Source: Nocardiopsis metallicus
GTDB taxonomy: Bacteria; Actinomycetota; Actinomycetes; Streptosporangiales; Streptosporangiaceae
Length of the DNA stretch: 64,000 nt
Assembly (NCBI RefSeq): GCF_014201115.1
Contig: NZ_JACHDO010000001.1
Location: 6,262,001 to 6,326,000, forward strand
Direction: 5' to 3'
A program made the translations under genes and the position numbers. The notes beneath the pieces were generated by a model. The model was not told the origin of the DNA and made no database searches. It saw nothing but the letters and a program-made list of their open reading frames with translations. Shown in pieces: positions 8,179 through 17,674 of this stretch. The stretch's first letter is position 1, and each line of letters starts with the position of its first letter.

Positions 8179-9369
8179 GTGAGACCTGACCCGACTGACC
8201 TGGACCCGATGGACCGCGAGACAGCCGCCGAGTATCTGTGCCGGCGCTTGCCCTCGGAGTGGTTCGAGACCGACGCCGCCCACAAGACCGCCCGCCTGGC
8301 CACCCTCTGCCCGGCAGGCGCCGAACGGGCTGTTCCGGCCGTACAGGAGCTCTCCGAAGAGGAGCGCGATGCGGTTCTGTTCCGGTTCGTCCACTACGTG
8401 TGCGAGGGTGCGATCCGTGCCGCCGCTTTCATCGCCTCCGACCGGACTCTGGCCCGACCGGACGAGAACACGGACCTGAGCCTGCCCGACTTCGGGTCGG
8501 GCGACGAGGCCAGGGACTGGATGCGGGCCAACGCCGGGTTCCTGGGTGGCTGTGTGGCCTGGGCGCGGAGCCGCGGTATGCACGATGCGGTCTGCCGCAC
8601 GGTGGAGGCCGCCGAAGCCTACATGCGGGAGAACGGTCAGTACGACGCGCTCCTCGGACTGTTGAGGTCGGGACTGGACTCGTCCCGGGCCCTGGGGGAC
8701 ACGGTGTGGCAGGCCCGGATGCGCAACCTGCTGGGCCTGGCACTCCTCACGGACGTGAGAACGAGGGGTGCGAGAGCGCTCGACGAGGCTGACGGGGAAT
8801 TCGCCGCGTCCTACGCGTTGGCCATTGCCGACGGCGACGACCGGGGCCGTGCGGCCGCCCTTGAGGGCAGGGGCCTGATCGCTTTGGCTGACGACCGCCA
8901 CGACGACGCCCTGGCCCTGTTCACGAGGGTCCGACCGTTGAGGGAGGCCGCGGGGTGCCCGCGCGGTCTGGCGGGCCTGGATCTGCTGGTCGGTCGGACC
9001 CTGATCAACATGGGGCGCTTCAACCACGCTCTCGAACACCTGGACGCGGCTCTGGAGTTCTTCTCGGCTCCGGACGACGGGAGCTCCGTGGACGAGGTCG
9101 ACATAGCCAAGGTGCGGCAGGAGCGGGGACGTGCGCTGGTCGCCAAGCGCAGGTGGTCCGAGGCCCAGCGGGAACTGGACCTGGCCCTGATGGGGTTCGC
9201 GGCCAGAGGGCTCGTCCACGAGTCGGCCCGGGTGCGCGAGATGTTGGCCGGACACGCCCAGCTGACCGGTGCGCAGGACTGGAAGACCCACCTGGTGGAG
9301 GCGGAGCGGCTGTACCGGGAGAACGGCAACGAGGCTGAGGCCAGGAGGCTCCGCACCTACCTGGAGTAG
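8179..9369 (+). CDS. Tetratricopeptide-repeat protein
   Basis: About 396 aa, almost entirely helical. The second half has TPR-like units, for example ARMRNLLGLALLTDVRTRG, AALEGRGLIALADDRHDDAL and LINMGRFNHALEHLDAALEF. It resembles the TPR region of actinobacterial AfsR/STAND regulators without the NB-ARC and DNA-binding domains, so it may be a stand-alone protein-protein interaction module. GTG 8179 is preceded by GGGAGGGGACGAG; ATG 8137 or ATG 8209 are alternatives. There is no signal peptide. It has no obvious operon partner. Confidence 0.75.
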   Translation: MRPDPTDLDPMDRETAAEYLCRRLPSEWFETDAAHKTARLATLCPAGAERAVPAVQELSEEERDAVLFRFVHYVCEGAIRAAAFIASDRTLARPDENTDLSLPDFGSGDEARDWMRANAGFLGGCVAWARSRGMHDAVCRTVEAAEAYMRENGQYDALLGLLRSGLDSSRALGDTVWQARMRNLLGLALLTDVRTRGARALDEADGEFAASYALAIADGDDRGRAAALEGRGLIALADDRHDDALALFTRVRPLREAAGCPRGLAGLDLLVGRTLINMGRFNHALEHLDAALEFFSAPDDGSSVDEVDIAKVRQERGRALVAKRRWSEAQRELDLALMGFAARGLVHESARVREMLAGHAQLTGAQDWKTHLVEAERLYRENGNEAEARRLRTYLE

Positions 9370-9727
9370 CCCTGGTGCGCGTCGGCCATGGTCGGCGTGT
9401 ACTCGGCCCCGGCCCGCACGCGCAGACCGGACTCGGCTGAGCGGATCCGCGGGTCGGGCGCGGTGAAAGCGAGCCGGGGGTGGACAGGCGCGGGCGGCGG
9501 TTCGGCGGGAGGCGCCTTCGGTCCCGGTCCGGTCGAGGACCACGGGGCGGTCGAGGGCGGGCAGGACGTCGGGCATCCGGACCGCGGAGGCCGAGGGCAT
9601 CCTCGGCTCCGCCCGGTGGTGACCTCCGGGCGATCACAACCGGCCGGTGACGCCGCCCGGACCGCCGCCCCGACCAGCCGCCCGGACGCCTGCCCGGGCG
9701 GCCCGGCGGGGCCGGCCGTCCGGGGCC
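9370..9727. other. Intergenic region between TPR gene and galK
   Basis: About 358 bases between convergent genes. No credible coding frame. The right part is dense in GCCCGGGC-like self-complementary sequence and may terminate galK and the TPR transcript, but no single hairpin stands out. Confidence 0.4.
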
Positions 9728-10924
9728 TCAGCTCAGGCGGCGGGCCCCGGCGGAGGGCGGGGCGGTGAACACCACCGGTTCGTCGAACCCCTGGCCGGCG
9801 AAGGCCGCGCGCACCGCCTCGCCGCAGTCCGCGGTGTTCTCGGTGTCCACCAGTGCGATCACGCAGCCGCCGAACCCGCCGCCGGTGATGCGAGCGCCCA
9901 GGGCCCCCGCCGACAGCGCGGCCGACACCGCCGTGTCCACCTCGGGCACGCTCACCTCGTAGTCGTCGCGCAGGGAAACGTGCGAGGCGGTGAACAGCGG
10001 CCCCGCCTCGCGCGGCCGACCGGCCCGGAACAGGTCCACGGCTTCGAGCACACGCGCGTTCTCGGTGACCACGTGACGCACCCGGCGGCGGGAGAGGTCG
10101 TCCGGGAGCGCGGCCAGGGCCTCGGGCAGTTCCCCGACCCAGACGTCCCGCAGCGCCCGCACCCCCAGGATCCGGGCGGCCTCCTCGCAGGAGCGTCGGC
10201 GTTCGGCGTAGGCGCCCTCCACCAGGCGGCGCGGGGCCCTGGTGTCCACCACCAGCAGCGACATCCCGTGCGCGGCCGGGTCGAACGGCACCTGCTCGGT
10301 CTCCAGGGAACGGCAGTCCAGGAAGAGCGCACGCCCCTCCTCGGCCAACATCACCGCGGACTGGTCCATGATCCCGCAGGGCATCCCCACGAAGTCGTTC
10401 TCCGCGCGCTGGGCCAGTCGTGCCACCTCAGCCGGAGCGGGCCCGGCACAGGACCCGGATGAGGACTTGGGGCCGTACAGGCCGGTGGCGGCGAGCACCG
10501 TCGCACAGCACACCGCCGCCGAGGTGGACAGCCCGCTTCCGGTGGGGATGCGGCTCTCCACCAGCAGGTCCAGCCCTCCGATGTCGTACCCCTCGTCGAG
10601 CAGCGTCCACAGCGCCCCGGCCTGGTAGGCGGCCCAGCCGGGCACGCCGCCCGGGGACAGGTCGGCCAGGCGGAGCTCGAAAGCGCCGTCGAACTGGCGC
10701 GAGCGCAGCCGGACGACGCCGTCCGGGCGGCGCGCGGCGGCCGCGGCCAGTGAGTGGGGCAGGGCGATCGGCAGGGCGAAACCGTCGTTGTAGTCGGTGT
10801 GCTCACCGATGAGGTTGATCCGCCCCGGGGCGGACCACACCCCCTCGGGGGCCGTACCGAACAGTTCTCGGAAGTCCTCCGCGATGTCGTTCAAGCGCTG
10901 TTCGCCCCTGTGGTGGTCGCTCAC
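9728..10924 (-). CDS. galK: Galactokinase
   Basis: ATP-dependent phosphorylation of alpha-D-galactose to galactose-1-phosphate in the Leloir pathway; GHMP kinase of 398 aa. The signature PGRINLIGEHTDYNDG starts at about residue 33, the phosphate-binding loop PTGSGLSTSAAV at about 127, the catalytic Asp is in GIMDQSA (Asp187), and ITGGGFGGCVIAL lies near the C-terminus. A short Ser/Gly insertion (GPKSSSGSCAG) follows the phosphate loop. It is last in the deoR-galT-galE-galK operon and overlaps galE by four bases. Confidence 0.96.
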   Translation of the reverse strand: MSDHHRGEQRLNDIAEDFRELFGTAPEGVWSAPGRINLIGEHTDYNDGFALPIALPHSLAAAAARRPDGVVRLRSRQFDGAFELRLADLSPGGVPGWAAYQAGALWTLLDEGYDIGGLDLLVESRIPTGSGLSTSAAVCCATVLAATGLYGPKSSSGSCAGPAPAEVARLAQRAENDFVGMPCGIMDQSAVMLAEEGRALFLDCRSLETEQVPFDPAAHGMSLLVVDTRAPRRLVEGAYAERRRSCEEAARILGVRALRDVWVGELPEALAALPDDLSRRRVRHVVTENARVLEAVDLFRAGRPREAGPLFTASHVSLRDDYEVSVPEVDTAVSAALSAGALGARITGGGFGGCVIALVDTENTADCGEAVRAAFAGQGFDEPVVFTAPPSAGARRLS

Positions 10925-11883
10925 TCGGCGGTCACCCCGTCGCGTGTGAAGGCCCAGGCGTCCGCCACGATCTCGTCCAGCTCGCGCACGGGCGCCCAGC
11001 CCAGTTCCGCGCGGGCCCGTTCGGTGGCGGCCACCAGCACCGCCGGGTCGCCCGCGCGCCGGGGCTCCTCGACCACCGGGACGGGATGCCCGGTGACCCG
11101 CCGGACCGCGGCCAGGATCTCGCGCACCGAGTACCCGCCGCCGCTACCGAGGTTGTACACACGGTGGGTCCCCGGCTCGACGTGTTCCAGCGCCCGCAGG
11201 TGGGCGTCGGCGAGGTCGGCCACGTGCAGGTAGTCGCGGATCGCGGTGCCGTCCGCGGTTGGGTAGTCGGTTCCGAAGACACAGGCGTGTGGGACCTGCC
11301 CGGCGGCCACCCGCAGGAGGTTGGGGATCAGATGGGTCTCGGGGTCGTGCCGCTCACCGAAGGCCCGGTAGGCGCCGGCCACGTTGAAGTACCGCAGGCT
11401 CACCGCGCCCAGCCCGTGCGCCCGAGCCCATCCGGCCAGCATGTGGTCGACGGCGAGTTTGCTCGCGCCGTAGGGGTTGACGGGCGCGGCCGGGTCGCTC
11501 TCGCGCAGCGGCGCGTCCGAGGGCGGGTCCCCGTAGACGGCGGCGGTGGAGGAGAACACGAGGCGGTCCACCCCGTGGGTCCGGGCCGCCTCCAGCAGGG
11601 CGAGCGTGCCGCCCACGTTGTCGGCCCAGTACGGTCCCGGGTCCTGGACTGACTCGCCGACCAGCGACCTGGCGGCCAGGTGCAGGACGGCGTCGAAGGT
11701 CGGGTCGAGCACGTCGGCGGCGGCGCGCACGTCCCCTTCGGCCAGGGCCGCGCCCGGAGGGACGGCGTCGCGGTGTCCGGCGGAGAGCACGTCGAGCACG
11801 GTGACCTGGTGCCCGGCCTCCAGCAGGAGCGCGGTGACGGCACTGCCGACGTAACCGGCGCCGCCGGTGACGAGGAGCTTCAC
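10921..11883 (-). CDS. galE: UDP-glucose 4-epimerase
   Basis: Interconverts UDP-galactose and UDP-glucose with bound NAD+. It is a short-chain dehydrogenase-fold protein of 320 aa. The Rossmann motif TGGAGYVGS is at residues 6-14, the catalytic Tyr138/Lys142 are in PYGASK, and the SST motif is at 111-113. The start ATG 11883 lies three bases past the galT stop, and the end overlaps galK, so translation of the three Leloir enzymes is coupled. Confidence 0.96.
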   Translation of the reverse strand: MKLLVTGGAGYVGSAVTALLLEAGHQVTVLDVLSAGHRDAVPPGAALAEGDVRAAADVLDPTFDAVLHLAARSLVGESVQDPGPYWADNVGGTLALLEAARTHGVDRLVFSSTAAVYGDPPSDAPLRESDPAAPVNPYGASKLAVDHMLAGWARAHGLGAVSLRYFNVAGAYRAFGERHDPETHLIPNLLRVAAGQVPHACVFGTDYPTADGTAIRDYLHVADLADAHLRALEHVEPGTHRVYNLGSGGGYSVREILAAVRRVTGHPVPVVEEPRRAGDPAVLVAATERARAELGWAPVRELDEIVADAWAFTRDGVTAE

Positions 11884-11886
11884 GGA

Positions 11887-12912
11887 TCAGGCCTCTCGGA
11901 GTCGCTGGGCGGTGGTCTCGGGGGCCACGTCGTTGCTGAACACACCCGCGCCGGACTCGGTTCCGGCCAGGTACTTGAGCTTCCCCGGGGCGCGGCGCAC
12001 GGAGAACAGTTCCAGGCGCAACCGGGCGAGCCCGCGGAGCCCGGGGTCGTTGACGGGGGCCTGGTGCCAGGCGGAGACGTAGGGCAGCGGGGTGTCGTAC
12101 AGCCGGTCCGCGCGGCCGAGGAGATCGCCGTAGAGCTCGGCGAGGGAGGTGCGCTCGGCGTCGTCCAGGGCGGGCAGGTCGGGCACGGCCCGGTGCGGGT
12201 ACACGTGGACCTCGACCGGCCAGCGGGCCGCCTCGGGGACGAAGGCCGTCCAGTGCTCGTTGCGCAGGACCACCCGGGGGCCGGCGCTCTCGGATGCCAG
12301 GATGTCGGCGAACAGGTCGCGTCCGGTCCGGTCCCGGTGCAGGCGGGCGGATTCCAGGTCGCGTTCGGTCCTGGGTGTGACGAACGGGAGCGCGTAGATC
12401 TGCCCGTGCGGGTGGTGCAGGGTCACCCCGATCTCCGGGCCCCGGTTCTCGAAGACGTACACCTGGTCCACCTCGGGCCGGGCGGACAGCTCCTCGGTGC
12501 GGTCGGCCCAGGCGTCCACGACGGTGCGCAGGCGTCCGGGGCCGAGTTCGGCGAGGGAGGTGTCGTGGTCGGAGGAGAAGCAGACCACCTCGCAGCGGCC
12601 CCGGGACCCGCTGAGGGCGGGGAAGCGGTTCTCGAAGGCCACCACGTCGTAGGCGGAGGAGGGCACCTCGGTCAGCCGGTCGTCCCGGGAGGGGCACAGC
12701 GGGCACTCGTCGCTGGGCGGCAGGTGGGTGCGGCCCTGGCGGTGGGCGGCCAGGATGACGTGTTCGCGGCGGAGCGGGTCCCAGCGCAGCTCCGAGGCGA
12801 AGGCGGCGGGCGGCAGGTCCCGCAGGTCGGGGAGCTCCTGGCGGTCGCTGAGTCCCTCGTCGTAGTAGATGATCTCCCGGCCGTCGGCCAGGCGCGTGGC
12901 GGTCTTCCTCAT
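11887..12912 (-). CDS. galT: Galactose-1-phosphate uridylyltransferase
   Basis: Transfers UMP from UDP-glucose to galactose-1-phosphate; 341 aa. The HIT-like active site is HHPHGQ with the nucleophilic His at residue 169. The N-terminal ECPLCP pair (Cys70, Cys73) is the structural metal site. ATG 12912 overlaps the stop of the upstream deoR-type gene (ATGA) and is preferred over longer frames that run into the regulator. It is the second gene of the galactose operon. Confidence 0.95.
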   Translation of the reverse strand: MRKTATRLADGREIIYYDEGLSDRQELPDLRDLPPAAFASELRWDPLRREHVILAAHRQGRTHLPPSDECPLCPSRDDRLTEVPSSAYDVVAFENRFPALSGSRGRCEVVCFSSDHDTSLAELGPGRLRTVVDAWADRTEELSARPEVDQVYVFENRGPEIGVTLHHPHGQIYALPFVTPRTERDLESARLHRDRTGRDLFADILASESAGPRVVLRNEHWTAFVPEAARWPVEVHVYPHRAVPDLPALDDAERTSLAELYGDLLGRADRLYDTPLPYVSAWHQAPVNDPGLRGLARLRLELFSVRRAPGKLKYLAGTESGAGVFSNDVAPETTAQRLREA

Positions 12913-13697
12913 GGGGTCTCCCGGGTGACGTCGGCGATCACGAGGCGGCCCACGCGGTCCTGGAGGGCCTCGCGTGCGCCGGGGGTGAGGCGGTCGTCGG
13001 TGACGAGCACGTCGCAGCGGTCCAGCGGGGCGATGGTGCTGATGCCGACCGTCTCCCACTTGGTGTGGTCGGCGGCGACTACCAGGGTCCGGGCCGACTC
13101 CACCAGGGCCCGGTTGGTCTCGGACTCCGTCAGGTTGGGCGTGGTGAACCCGGCCCGCTCGTGCATGCCGTGTACGCCCAGGACCAGGGTGTCCAGGTTG
13201 ATCCCGCGCACGGAGGCCAGGGCGAGGGGGCCGACGAGGGCGTCCGAGGGGGTGCGGAAACCACCGGTCAGCGCCACGGTCTGGTCGGTGCGCTCGGACC
13301 GGTAGAAGACCTCGGCCACGTGGATCGAGTTGGTGATGACGGTGAGCCCGGGTGTCTCGCGCAGGTACTCGGCGACCAGGGCGGTGGTGGTCCCGGCGGA
13401 CAGGCCCACGGCGCTGTGGGGCTCGACCAGTTCGGTGACGGCGCGGGCGATCGCGTGCTTCTCCGCGGACTGGCGGGTGGACTTCGCCTCGAACCCGGGC
13501 TCCTCGGTGCGGGCCCCCTCGGGGGCGACGGCGCCGCCGTGGACCTTACGAAGTTCCCCCCGGTGCTCCAGGGCGTCGAGGTCGCGCCGGATGGTCATGT
13601 CCGACACGGCGAAGGCCTCGACGAGCTCGGTGACGCGGACGCCTCCGTCCCGCCGGACCTGTTCGAGGATCAACTCCTGCCGTTGCGCGGCCAGCAT
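12909..13697 (-). CDS. DeoR-family transcriptional regulator of the galactose operon
   Basis: About 262 aa: N-terminal DeoR helix-turn-helix (RRDGGVRVTELVEAFAVSDM followed by TIRRDLDALE, then ELRKVHGGA) and the C-terminal sugar-phosphate sensor domain (VGLSAGTTTALVAEYL, VITNSIHVAEV). ATG 13697 is chosen because GGAGGG sits directly upstream; an ATG at 13718 lacks a binding site. It heads the operon and is divergent from the GH36 gene. Repeated TCTGTTTGAT-like elements fill the space between them, so it probably represses both directions and is released by a galactose phosphate. The effector is inferred from the family. Confidence 0.9.
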   Translation of the reverse strand: MLAAQRQELILEQVRRDGGVRVTELVEAFAVSDMTIRRDLDALEHRGELRKVHGGAVAPEGARTEEPGFEAKSTRQSAEKHAIARAVTELVEPHSAVGLSAGTTTALVAEYLRETPGLTVITNSIHVAEVFYRSERTDQTVALTGGFRTPSDALVGPLALASVRGINLDTLVLGVHGMHERAGFTTPNLTESETNRALVESARTLVVAADHTKWETVGISTIAPLDRCDVLVTDDRLTPGAREALQDRVGRLVIADVTRETP

Positions 13698-13721
13698 CCG
13701 CCCTCCAGAGTGATACATGTT

Positions 13722-13819
13722 GGATTCTGTTTGATTAAGGTGCCCTTTCGGCTCCCTTGCTGTCAACAGGCCCGGTTTTGCTGCCGGATTCTGTTGATAT
13801 CTGTTTGGGGGTGTTGACA
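13722..13819. promoter_or_regulatory. Repeated DeoR-type operator elements
   Basis: The divergent region holds two near-identical direct elements, GGATTCTGTTTGATT (13722) and GGATTCTGTTGATAT (13786), a third CTGTTTGGGG (13801), and an inverted pair TGTCAACA (13761)/TGTTGACA (13812). Repeated TGTTTGA-like half sites are typical of DeoR-family operators. The A/T content is high relative to its surroundings. Confidence 0.65.
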
Positions 13820-13899
13820 GAGTCGGGGTGTCTCCCGAAGCTGGTGGCTCCCGCGGGGGACACTCCACCGCCGGGCCGACCCCTGGGAGCGAGCGAGGG

Positions 13900-16068
13900 A
13901 TGACCCACCACCGGACCATCGAACTCCGTGCCGCCGGGACCGCGCTGGTGCTGGGGGTTCCCGACCGCGGGCTGCCGCACGTCCTGCACTGGGGTGCCGA
14001 CCTGCCCGGCCTTGAGGGACTGGCCGCGGCGGCCTCGCCCGCGGCGGCCAACAACGGGGTGGACACACCCGCCTGGATCTCACTGCTGCCGACCCAGGGG
14101 GAGGGCTGGCGCGGCCACCCCGGACTGTCCGGACACCACGAGGGCCGGGTGACCTATCCCCGCTGGGGCCGGGTCGAGGTGGTCGTCGACCCGCTGGAGG
14201 GCACAGGCCCAGGCGCGGGCGCCGGGGGCGGAGCAGGCGGCCAGGCCACCGTGACCGCTGAGGGCGGCGGCCTGCGGATCCGGTGCGAGCTGCGGATGGA
14301 GGCCTCCGGGCTGCTCCGGGCGCGCAACACCGTCACCAACCTCGACCCCGACCCGTGGACCCTGGACGCCCTGCGCGTGACCCTGCCGCTGCCCCGGGAA
14401 GCCGAGGAGGTCCTGGACCTGACCGGGCGGTGGGTCCGCGAACGCTCCCCGCAACGGCAGCCGCTCAGCATGGGCACCCGGACGCGGGCCTCCCGGCGCG
14501 GCCGCTCCGGACACGACGCCCCGCTGCTGCTCACCGCGGGCAGCCCCGGCTTCGGGTTCCGGCACGGCGAGGTCTGGGGCGTGCACACCGCCTGGAGCGG
14601 CGACCACGTCCACCTGGCCGAACGCCTCCCCGAGGGCGCCGGACAGGCCGACGCGGTGATCGCGGGCGGCGAACTCCTGCACCCCGGTGAGGTCCGGCTG
14701 GTCCGGGGGCAGTCCTACAGCACCCCCTGGGTGTTCCTGTCCTGGTCGGACCGGGGTCTGGACGGCATGTCCGCCCGGGTCCACCGGTGGCTGCGGGCCC
14801 GCCCCGAGCACCCGACCACACCCCGACCGGTGGTCCTCAACACCTGGGAGGCGGTCTACTTCGACCACGACCTCAACCGGTTGACCGAGCTCGCCGACAC
14901 CGCCGCGCGGATCGGGGTGGAGCGCTTCGTCCTCGACGACGGCTGGTTCCGGGGTCGGCGCGACGACACCGCCGGGCTCGGCGACTGGACCGTGGACCCC
15001 CACGTGTGGCCGGACGGCCTGCACCCGCTCTTCGACCGCGTCCGCGCCCTGGGCATGGAAGCGGGGCTGTGGGTCGAACCGGAGATGGTCAACCCCGACT
15101 CCGACCTCGCCCGCGCGCACCCTGACTGGCTGCTCGCCCCCGAGGGCCGCCTGTCCCCGCCCAGCCGCAACCAGCAGGTCCTGGACCTGGGGCGGCCCGA
15201 AGCGCTGGAGTACGTGTTCGGGCGGCTGGACTCGCTGGTCACCGAGTACCGGCCGGACTACCTCAAGTGGGACCACAACCGCGACCTCATGGAGGCGGTG
15301 CACCGACCGACCGGAAGCGCCGGGGTGCACGGCCAGACCCGCGCGGTCTACGCGCTCCTCGACCGGCTGCGTGAACACCACCCCGGGCTCGAGATCGAGT
15401 CCTGCTCCTCCGGCGGGGGCCGCGTGGACCTGGGCATCCTCGCCCGCACCGACCGCGTGTGGGCCTCGGACAACAACGACCCCCTGGAGCGGCTGGCCAT
15501 CCAGCGGTGGACCGGCCTGCTGCTCCCGCCCGAGCTGGTCGGCAGCCACGTGGGCGGACCCGAGTCGCACACCACGGGACGGGTCACCGCACTGTCCGCC
15601 CGACTGCTCACCAGCCTGATGTCGCACGCCGGGATCGAGTGGGACGTCACCGGCTGCTCCGAGGACGAGCTCGCCGCGCTCACCTCGTGGATCGGGCTGT
15701 ACAAGGAGCTGCGGCCGCTGCTGCACTCCGGCGACCCGGTGCACGCGGACCCCGCGGACCCCGCCGAACAGCTCGACGGGGTGGTCGCACGGGATCGCGG
15801 CGAGGCGGTGTTCCGGTACGCCCGGCTGGCGTCGTCCGCGCGCGCCCTGCCCGGGCGGGTCCGCCTTCCCGGGTTGGGGGAGGACCGCCGGTACCGGGTC
15901 ACCTGGCGGCGGGAGGCGGGGTGGCCGTCCACCATGCAGCAGGTGATGCCCGAATGGTTCGTCAAGGGCGAGGCGGTGATCTCGGGCGCCGTACTGGCCC
16001 GGTCCGGTCTGCAGATGCCGGGGCTCAACCCGGCCCAGGCGCTGCTGCTGCACCTCAGGGAGGTTTGA
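13900..16068 (+). CDS. GH36 alpha-galactosidase
   Basis: Hydrolyses terminal alpha-1,6-galactosides such as melibiose and raffinose, feeding the adjacent Leloir genes. About 722 aa. GH36 landmarks: WVEPEMVNPDSDLARAHPDW, the nucleophile in DYLKWDHNRD (Asp458), the acid/base in VWASDNNDPLER (Asp524), CSSGGGRVDLG, and GSHVGGPESHTTGR. There is no signal peptide, so it is intracellular, implying uptake of oligosaccharides by a transporter not in this window. The start is ATG 13900, which gives the family N-terminus; GTG 13828 is in frame but reads through the operator region. Confidence 0.93.
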   Translation: MTHHRTIELRAAGTALVLGVPDRGLPHVLHWGADLPGLEGLAAAASPAAANNGVDTPAWISLLPTQGEGWRGHPGLSGHHEGRVTYPRWGRVEVVVDPLEGTGPGAGAGGGAGGQATVTAEGGGLRIRCELRMEASGLLRARNTVTNLDPDPWTLDALRVTLPLPREAEEVLDLTGRWVRERSPQRQPLSMGTRTRASRRGRSGHDAPLLLTAGSPGFGFRHGEVWGVHTAWSGDHVHLAERLPEGAGQADAVIAGGELLHPGEVRLVRGQSYSTPWVFLSWSDRGLDGMSARVHRWLRARPEHPTTPRPVVLNTWEAVYFDHDLNRLTELADTAARIGVERFVLDDGWFRGRRDDTAGLGDWTVDPHVWPDGLHPLFDRVRALGMEAGLWVEPEMVNPDSDLARAHPDWLLAPEGRLSPPSRNQQVLDLGRPEALEYVFGRLDSLVTEYRPDYLKWDHNRDLMEAVHRPTGSAGVHGQTRAVYALLDRLREHHPGLEIESCSSGGGRVDLGILARTDRVWASDNNDPLERLAIQRWTGLLLPPELVGSHVGGPESHTTGRVTALSARLLTSLMSHAGIEWDVTGCSEDELAALTSWIGLYKELRPLLHSGDPVHADPADPAEQLDGVVARDRGEAVFRYARLASSARALPGRVRLPGLGEDRRYRVTWRREAGWPSTMQQVMPEWFVKGEAVISGAVLARSGLQMPGLNPAQALLLHLREV

Positions 16069-16094
16069 GGGCCCCTCTCCCGTCTTCGGCCTCC

Positions 16095-17015
16095 CTAGAG
16101 GCGGATCAGCTGCTGAGGCTTGCCGGGGGCGGTCTCCTTCTCGCCGGGCGGGCGGCGTGAGGTGAGCTGGACCAGCAGGACGGCGCCGACGGCGGCGAGG
16201 GCTCCGACGCCCTGCGCCGGGGTGAGGGTCTCGCCGAGCACCAGGAAGCCGAGCAGGGTCGCGGTGAGCGGGCTGGCGAAGGACAGGAAGGACACCGCCA
16301 GGGCCGGGAGCCGTTCCAGGCCGCGGAACCAGAGCACGTAGGCGAGCAGGGCGCCGATCAGGCCCAGGTAGGCGAATCCGGCCAGGTTGGTCGGGGTGAG
16401 GCCGCCGGGCAGGCCCTCGAAGAGCAGGGTCGGGGGCAGCAGGACCAAGCCGCCCGCGGTGAGCTGCCAACCGGTGACGCCGAGCAGGCTCACCCCCTCG
16501 GGGCGGCCCCAGCGTTTGGCGAGCACGATGCCGCTGCCCATGGAGGCCGCGGCGGCGAGACCGGCCAGGACGCCGAGCGGGTTCAGGGCGGCCTCCGGGC
16601 CCACGACCAGCAGTCCGACCCCGAAGGCGCCGAGCGCGCAGGCCAGGAGGTGGACCAGCCGGAGCCGGTCGCCGAGCAGGAGGGCGGCCAGGAGCATGAC
16701 GATCACCGGTTGGACCGACATCACCAGGGCGGCGATCCCGCCGGGCAGCAGGTAGGCGGCGACGTAGAGCAGGTAGAGGAAGGCACCGATGTTGAGGGTG
16801 CCCAGGACCAGGGAGCGCCACCACCACACGCCGGCGGGCAGGGCCCGGGCGAACAGCACCAGGAGCAGCCCGGCGGGCAGCGCACGCAGGAGGGCGGCCA
16901 GGAAGGGGCGGTCCGGGGGCAGGAACTCGGTGGTGACCAGGTAGGTGCTGCCCCAGACCATCGGGGCCAGGGCGGTGAGCAGGGAGTCGGCGGCGATCCG
17001 TCCGCGGCCGGTCAC
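16095..17015 (-). CDS. EamA-family (DMT) transporter
   Basis: Inner-membrane exporter-like protein of 306 aa with about ten hydrophobic helices in two EamA repeats (ALAPMVWGSTYLVTTEFLPP at the start; YLGLIGALLAYVLWFRGLER in repeat 2). Substrates of the family include metabolites and amino acids; none can be assigned here. GTG 17015 overlaps the nitroreductase stop, so the two form an operon controlled by the divergent MarR gene. Confidence 0.88.
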   Translation of the reverse strand: MTGRGRIAADSLLTALAPMVWGSTYLVTTEFLPPDRPFLAALLRALPAGLLLVLFARALPAGVWWWRSLVLGTLNIGAFLYLLYVAAYLLPGGIAALVMSVQPVIVMLLAALLLGDRLRLVHLLACALGAFGVGLLVVGPEAALNPLGVLAGLAAAASMGSGIVLAKRWGRPEGVSLLGVTGWQLTAGGLVLLPPTLLFEGLPGGLTPTNLAGFAYLGLIGALLAYVLWFRGLERLPALAVSFLSFASPLTATLLGFLVLGETLTPAQGVGALAAVGAVLLVQLTSRRPPGEKETAPGKPQQLIRL

Positions 17016-17659
17016 AGCGACTCCCCGTAGCGGTCACCGAAGGCGACGCGGTGCAGTGGCAGGCGGCCGGGGTGGCGGTGCTGCTCGGCCGGGTAGCCGA
17101 CGGAGAGCAGGAGGGCGACAGCGAGGCCGTCGCGGTGGTCGGCGCCGATCGCCCCGAGCACCTGGGCCTCGTCCCAGCCGTTCATGGGTGAGCTGGCCAG
17201 CCCGGCCGCGGAGGCGGCGAGCATCGCGTGGGTGGCGGCGATGACGGCGTCCTTGACCGCGTACTCGCGGCCGAGCCCTCGGGCGTCGAGTGCCCGCTGG
17301 AAGTCGATCCCGGAGGTCGCGGTGGCGTGTACGAAGTCCTCGTCCCAGGCCCGGTTGTCCCGGGCGGCGCGGTAGATGCCGCTCAGGTCCTCGTGCCAAC
17401 GGCCGGTCTCGGCGAGGAAGACCAGTGTCAGCGGGGCCTCGCGAGGCTGGCGCTGACCGTAGGCGGCTCGGGAGAGCGCCTCCCGGGCGACGGGGTCGCG
17501 CACGGCCACCACGGAGCGGGACTGGAAGTTCCAGCTGGAGGGAGCCTCCATGGTGAGTTCGAGCAGCTCGTGCAGGAGGGTCTCGGGGACCGGGTCCGGG
17601 CGGAAGCGGCGGACACTGCGCCGGTGGCGGATGGCCTCGGCGACGGTGGGGGGTGCCAT
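17012..17659 (-). CDS. Nitroreductase-family protein
   Basis: FMN-dependent NAD(P)H oxidoreductase of 215 aa. The N-terminal RRSVRRFRPDPVPETLLHEL and EAPSSWNFQSRSVVAVRD motifs bind FMN; GYPAEQHRHPGR is the usual C-terminal segment. ATG 17659 gives the standard start; extending upstream would run through the operator. It is the first gene of an operon with an EamA exporter, both divergent from marR. This is a common arrangement for reduction or detoxification of an electrophilic compound and its export. Confidence 0.9.
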   Translation of the reverse strand: MAPPTVAEAIRHRRSVRRFRPDPVPETLLHELLELTMEAPSSWNFQSRSVVAVRDPVAREALSRAAYGQRQPREAPLTLVFLAETGRWHEDLSGIYRAARDNRAWDEDFVHATATSGIDFQRALDARGLGREYAVKDAVIAATHAMLAASAAGLASSPMNGWDEAQVLGAIGADHRDGLAVALLLSVGYPAEQHRHPGRLPLHRVAFGDRYGESL

Positions 17660-17674
17660 GAGCAAACCTTTCGC

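Noticed and set aside
7720..9600. 626-codon minus-strand open frame
   Set aside because: Shadow of the TPR gene and its upstream region; low-complexity product.
14080..17037. 985-codon open frame on the minus strand
   Set aside because: It lies across GH36 and EamA genes, is Arg/Pro/Gly-rich with no recognisable domain, and is explained by high-GC codon bias of the real genes.
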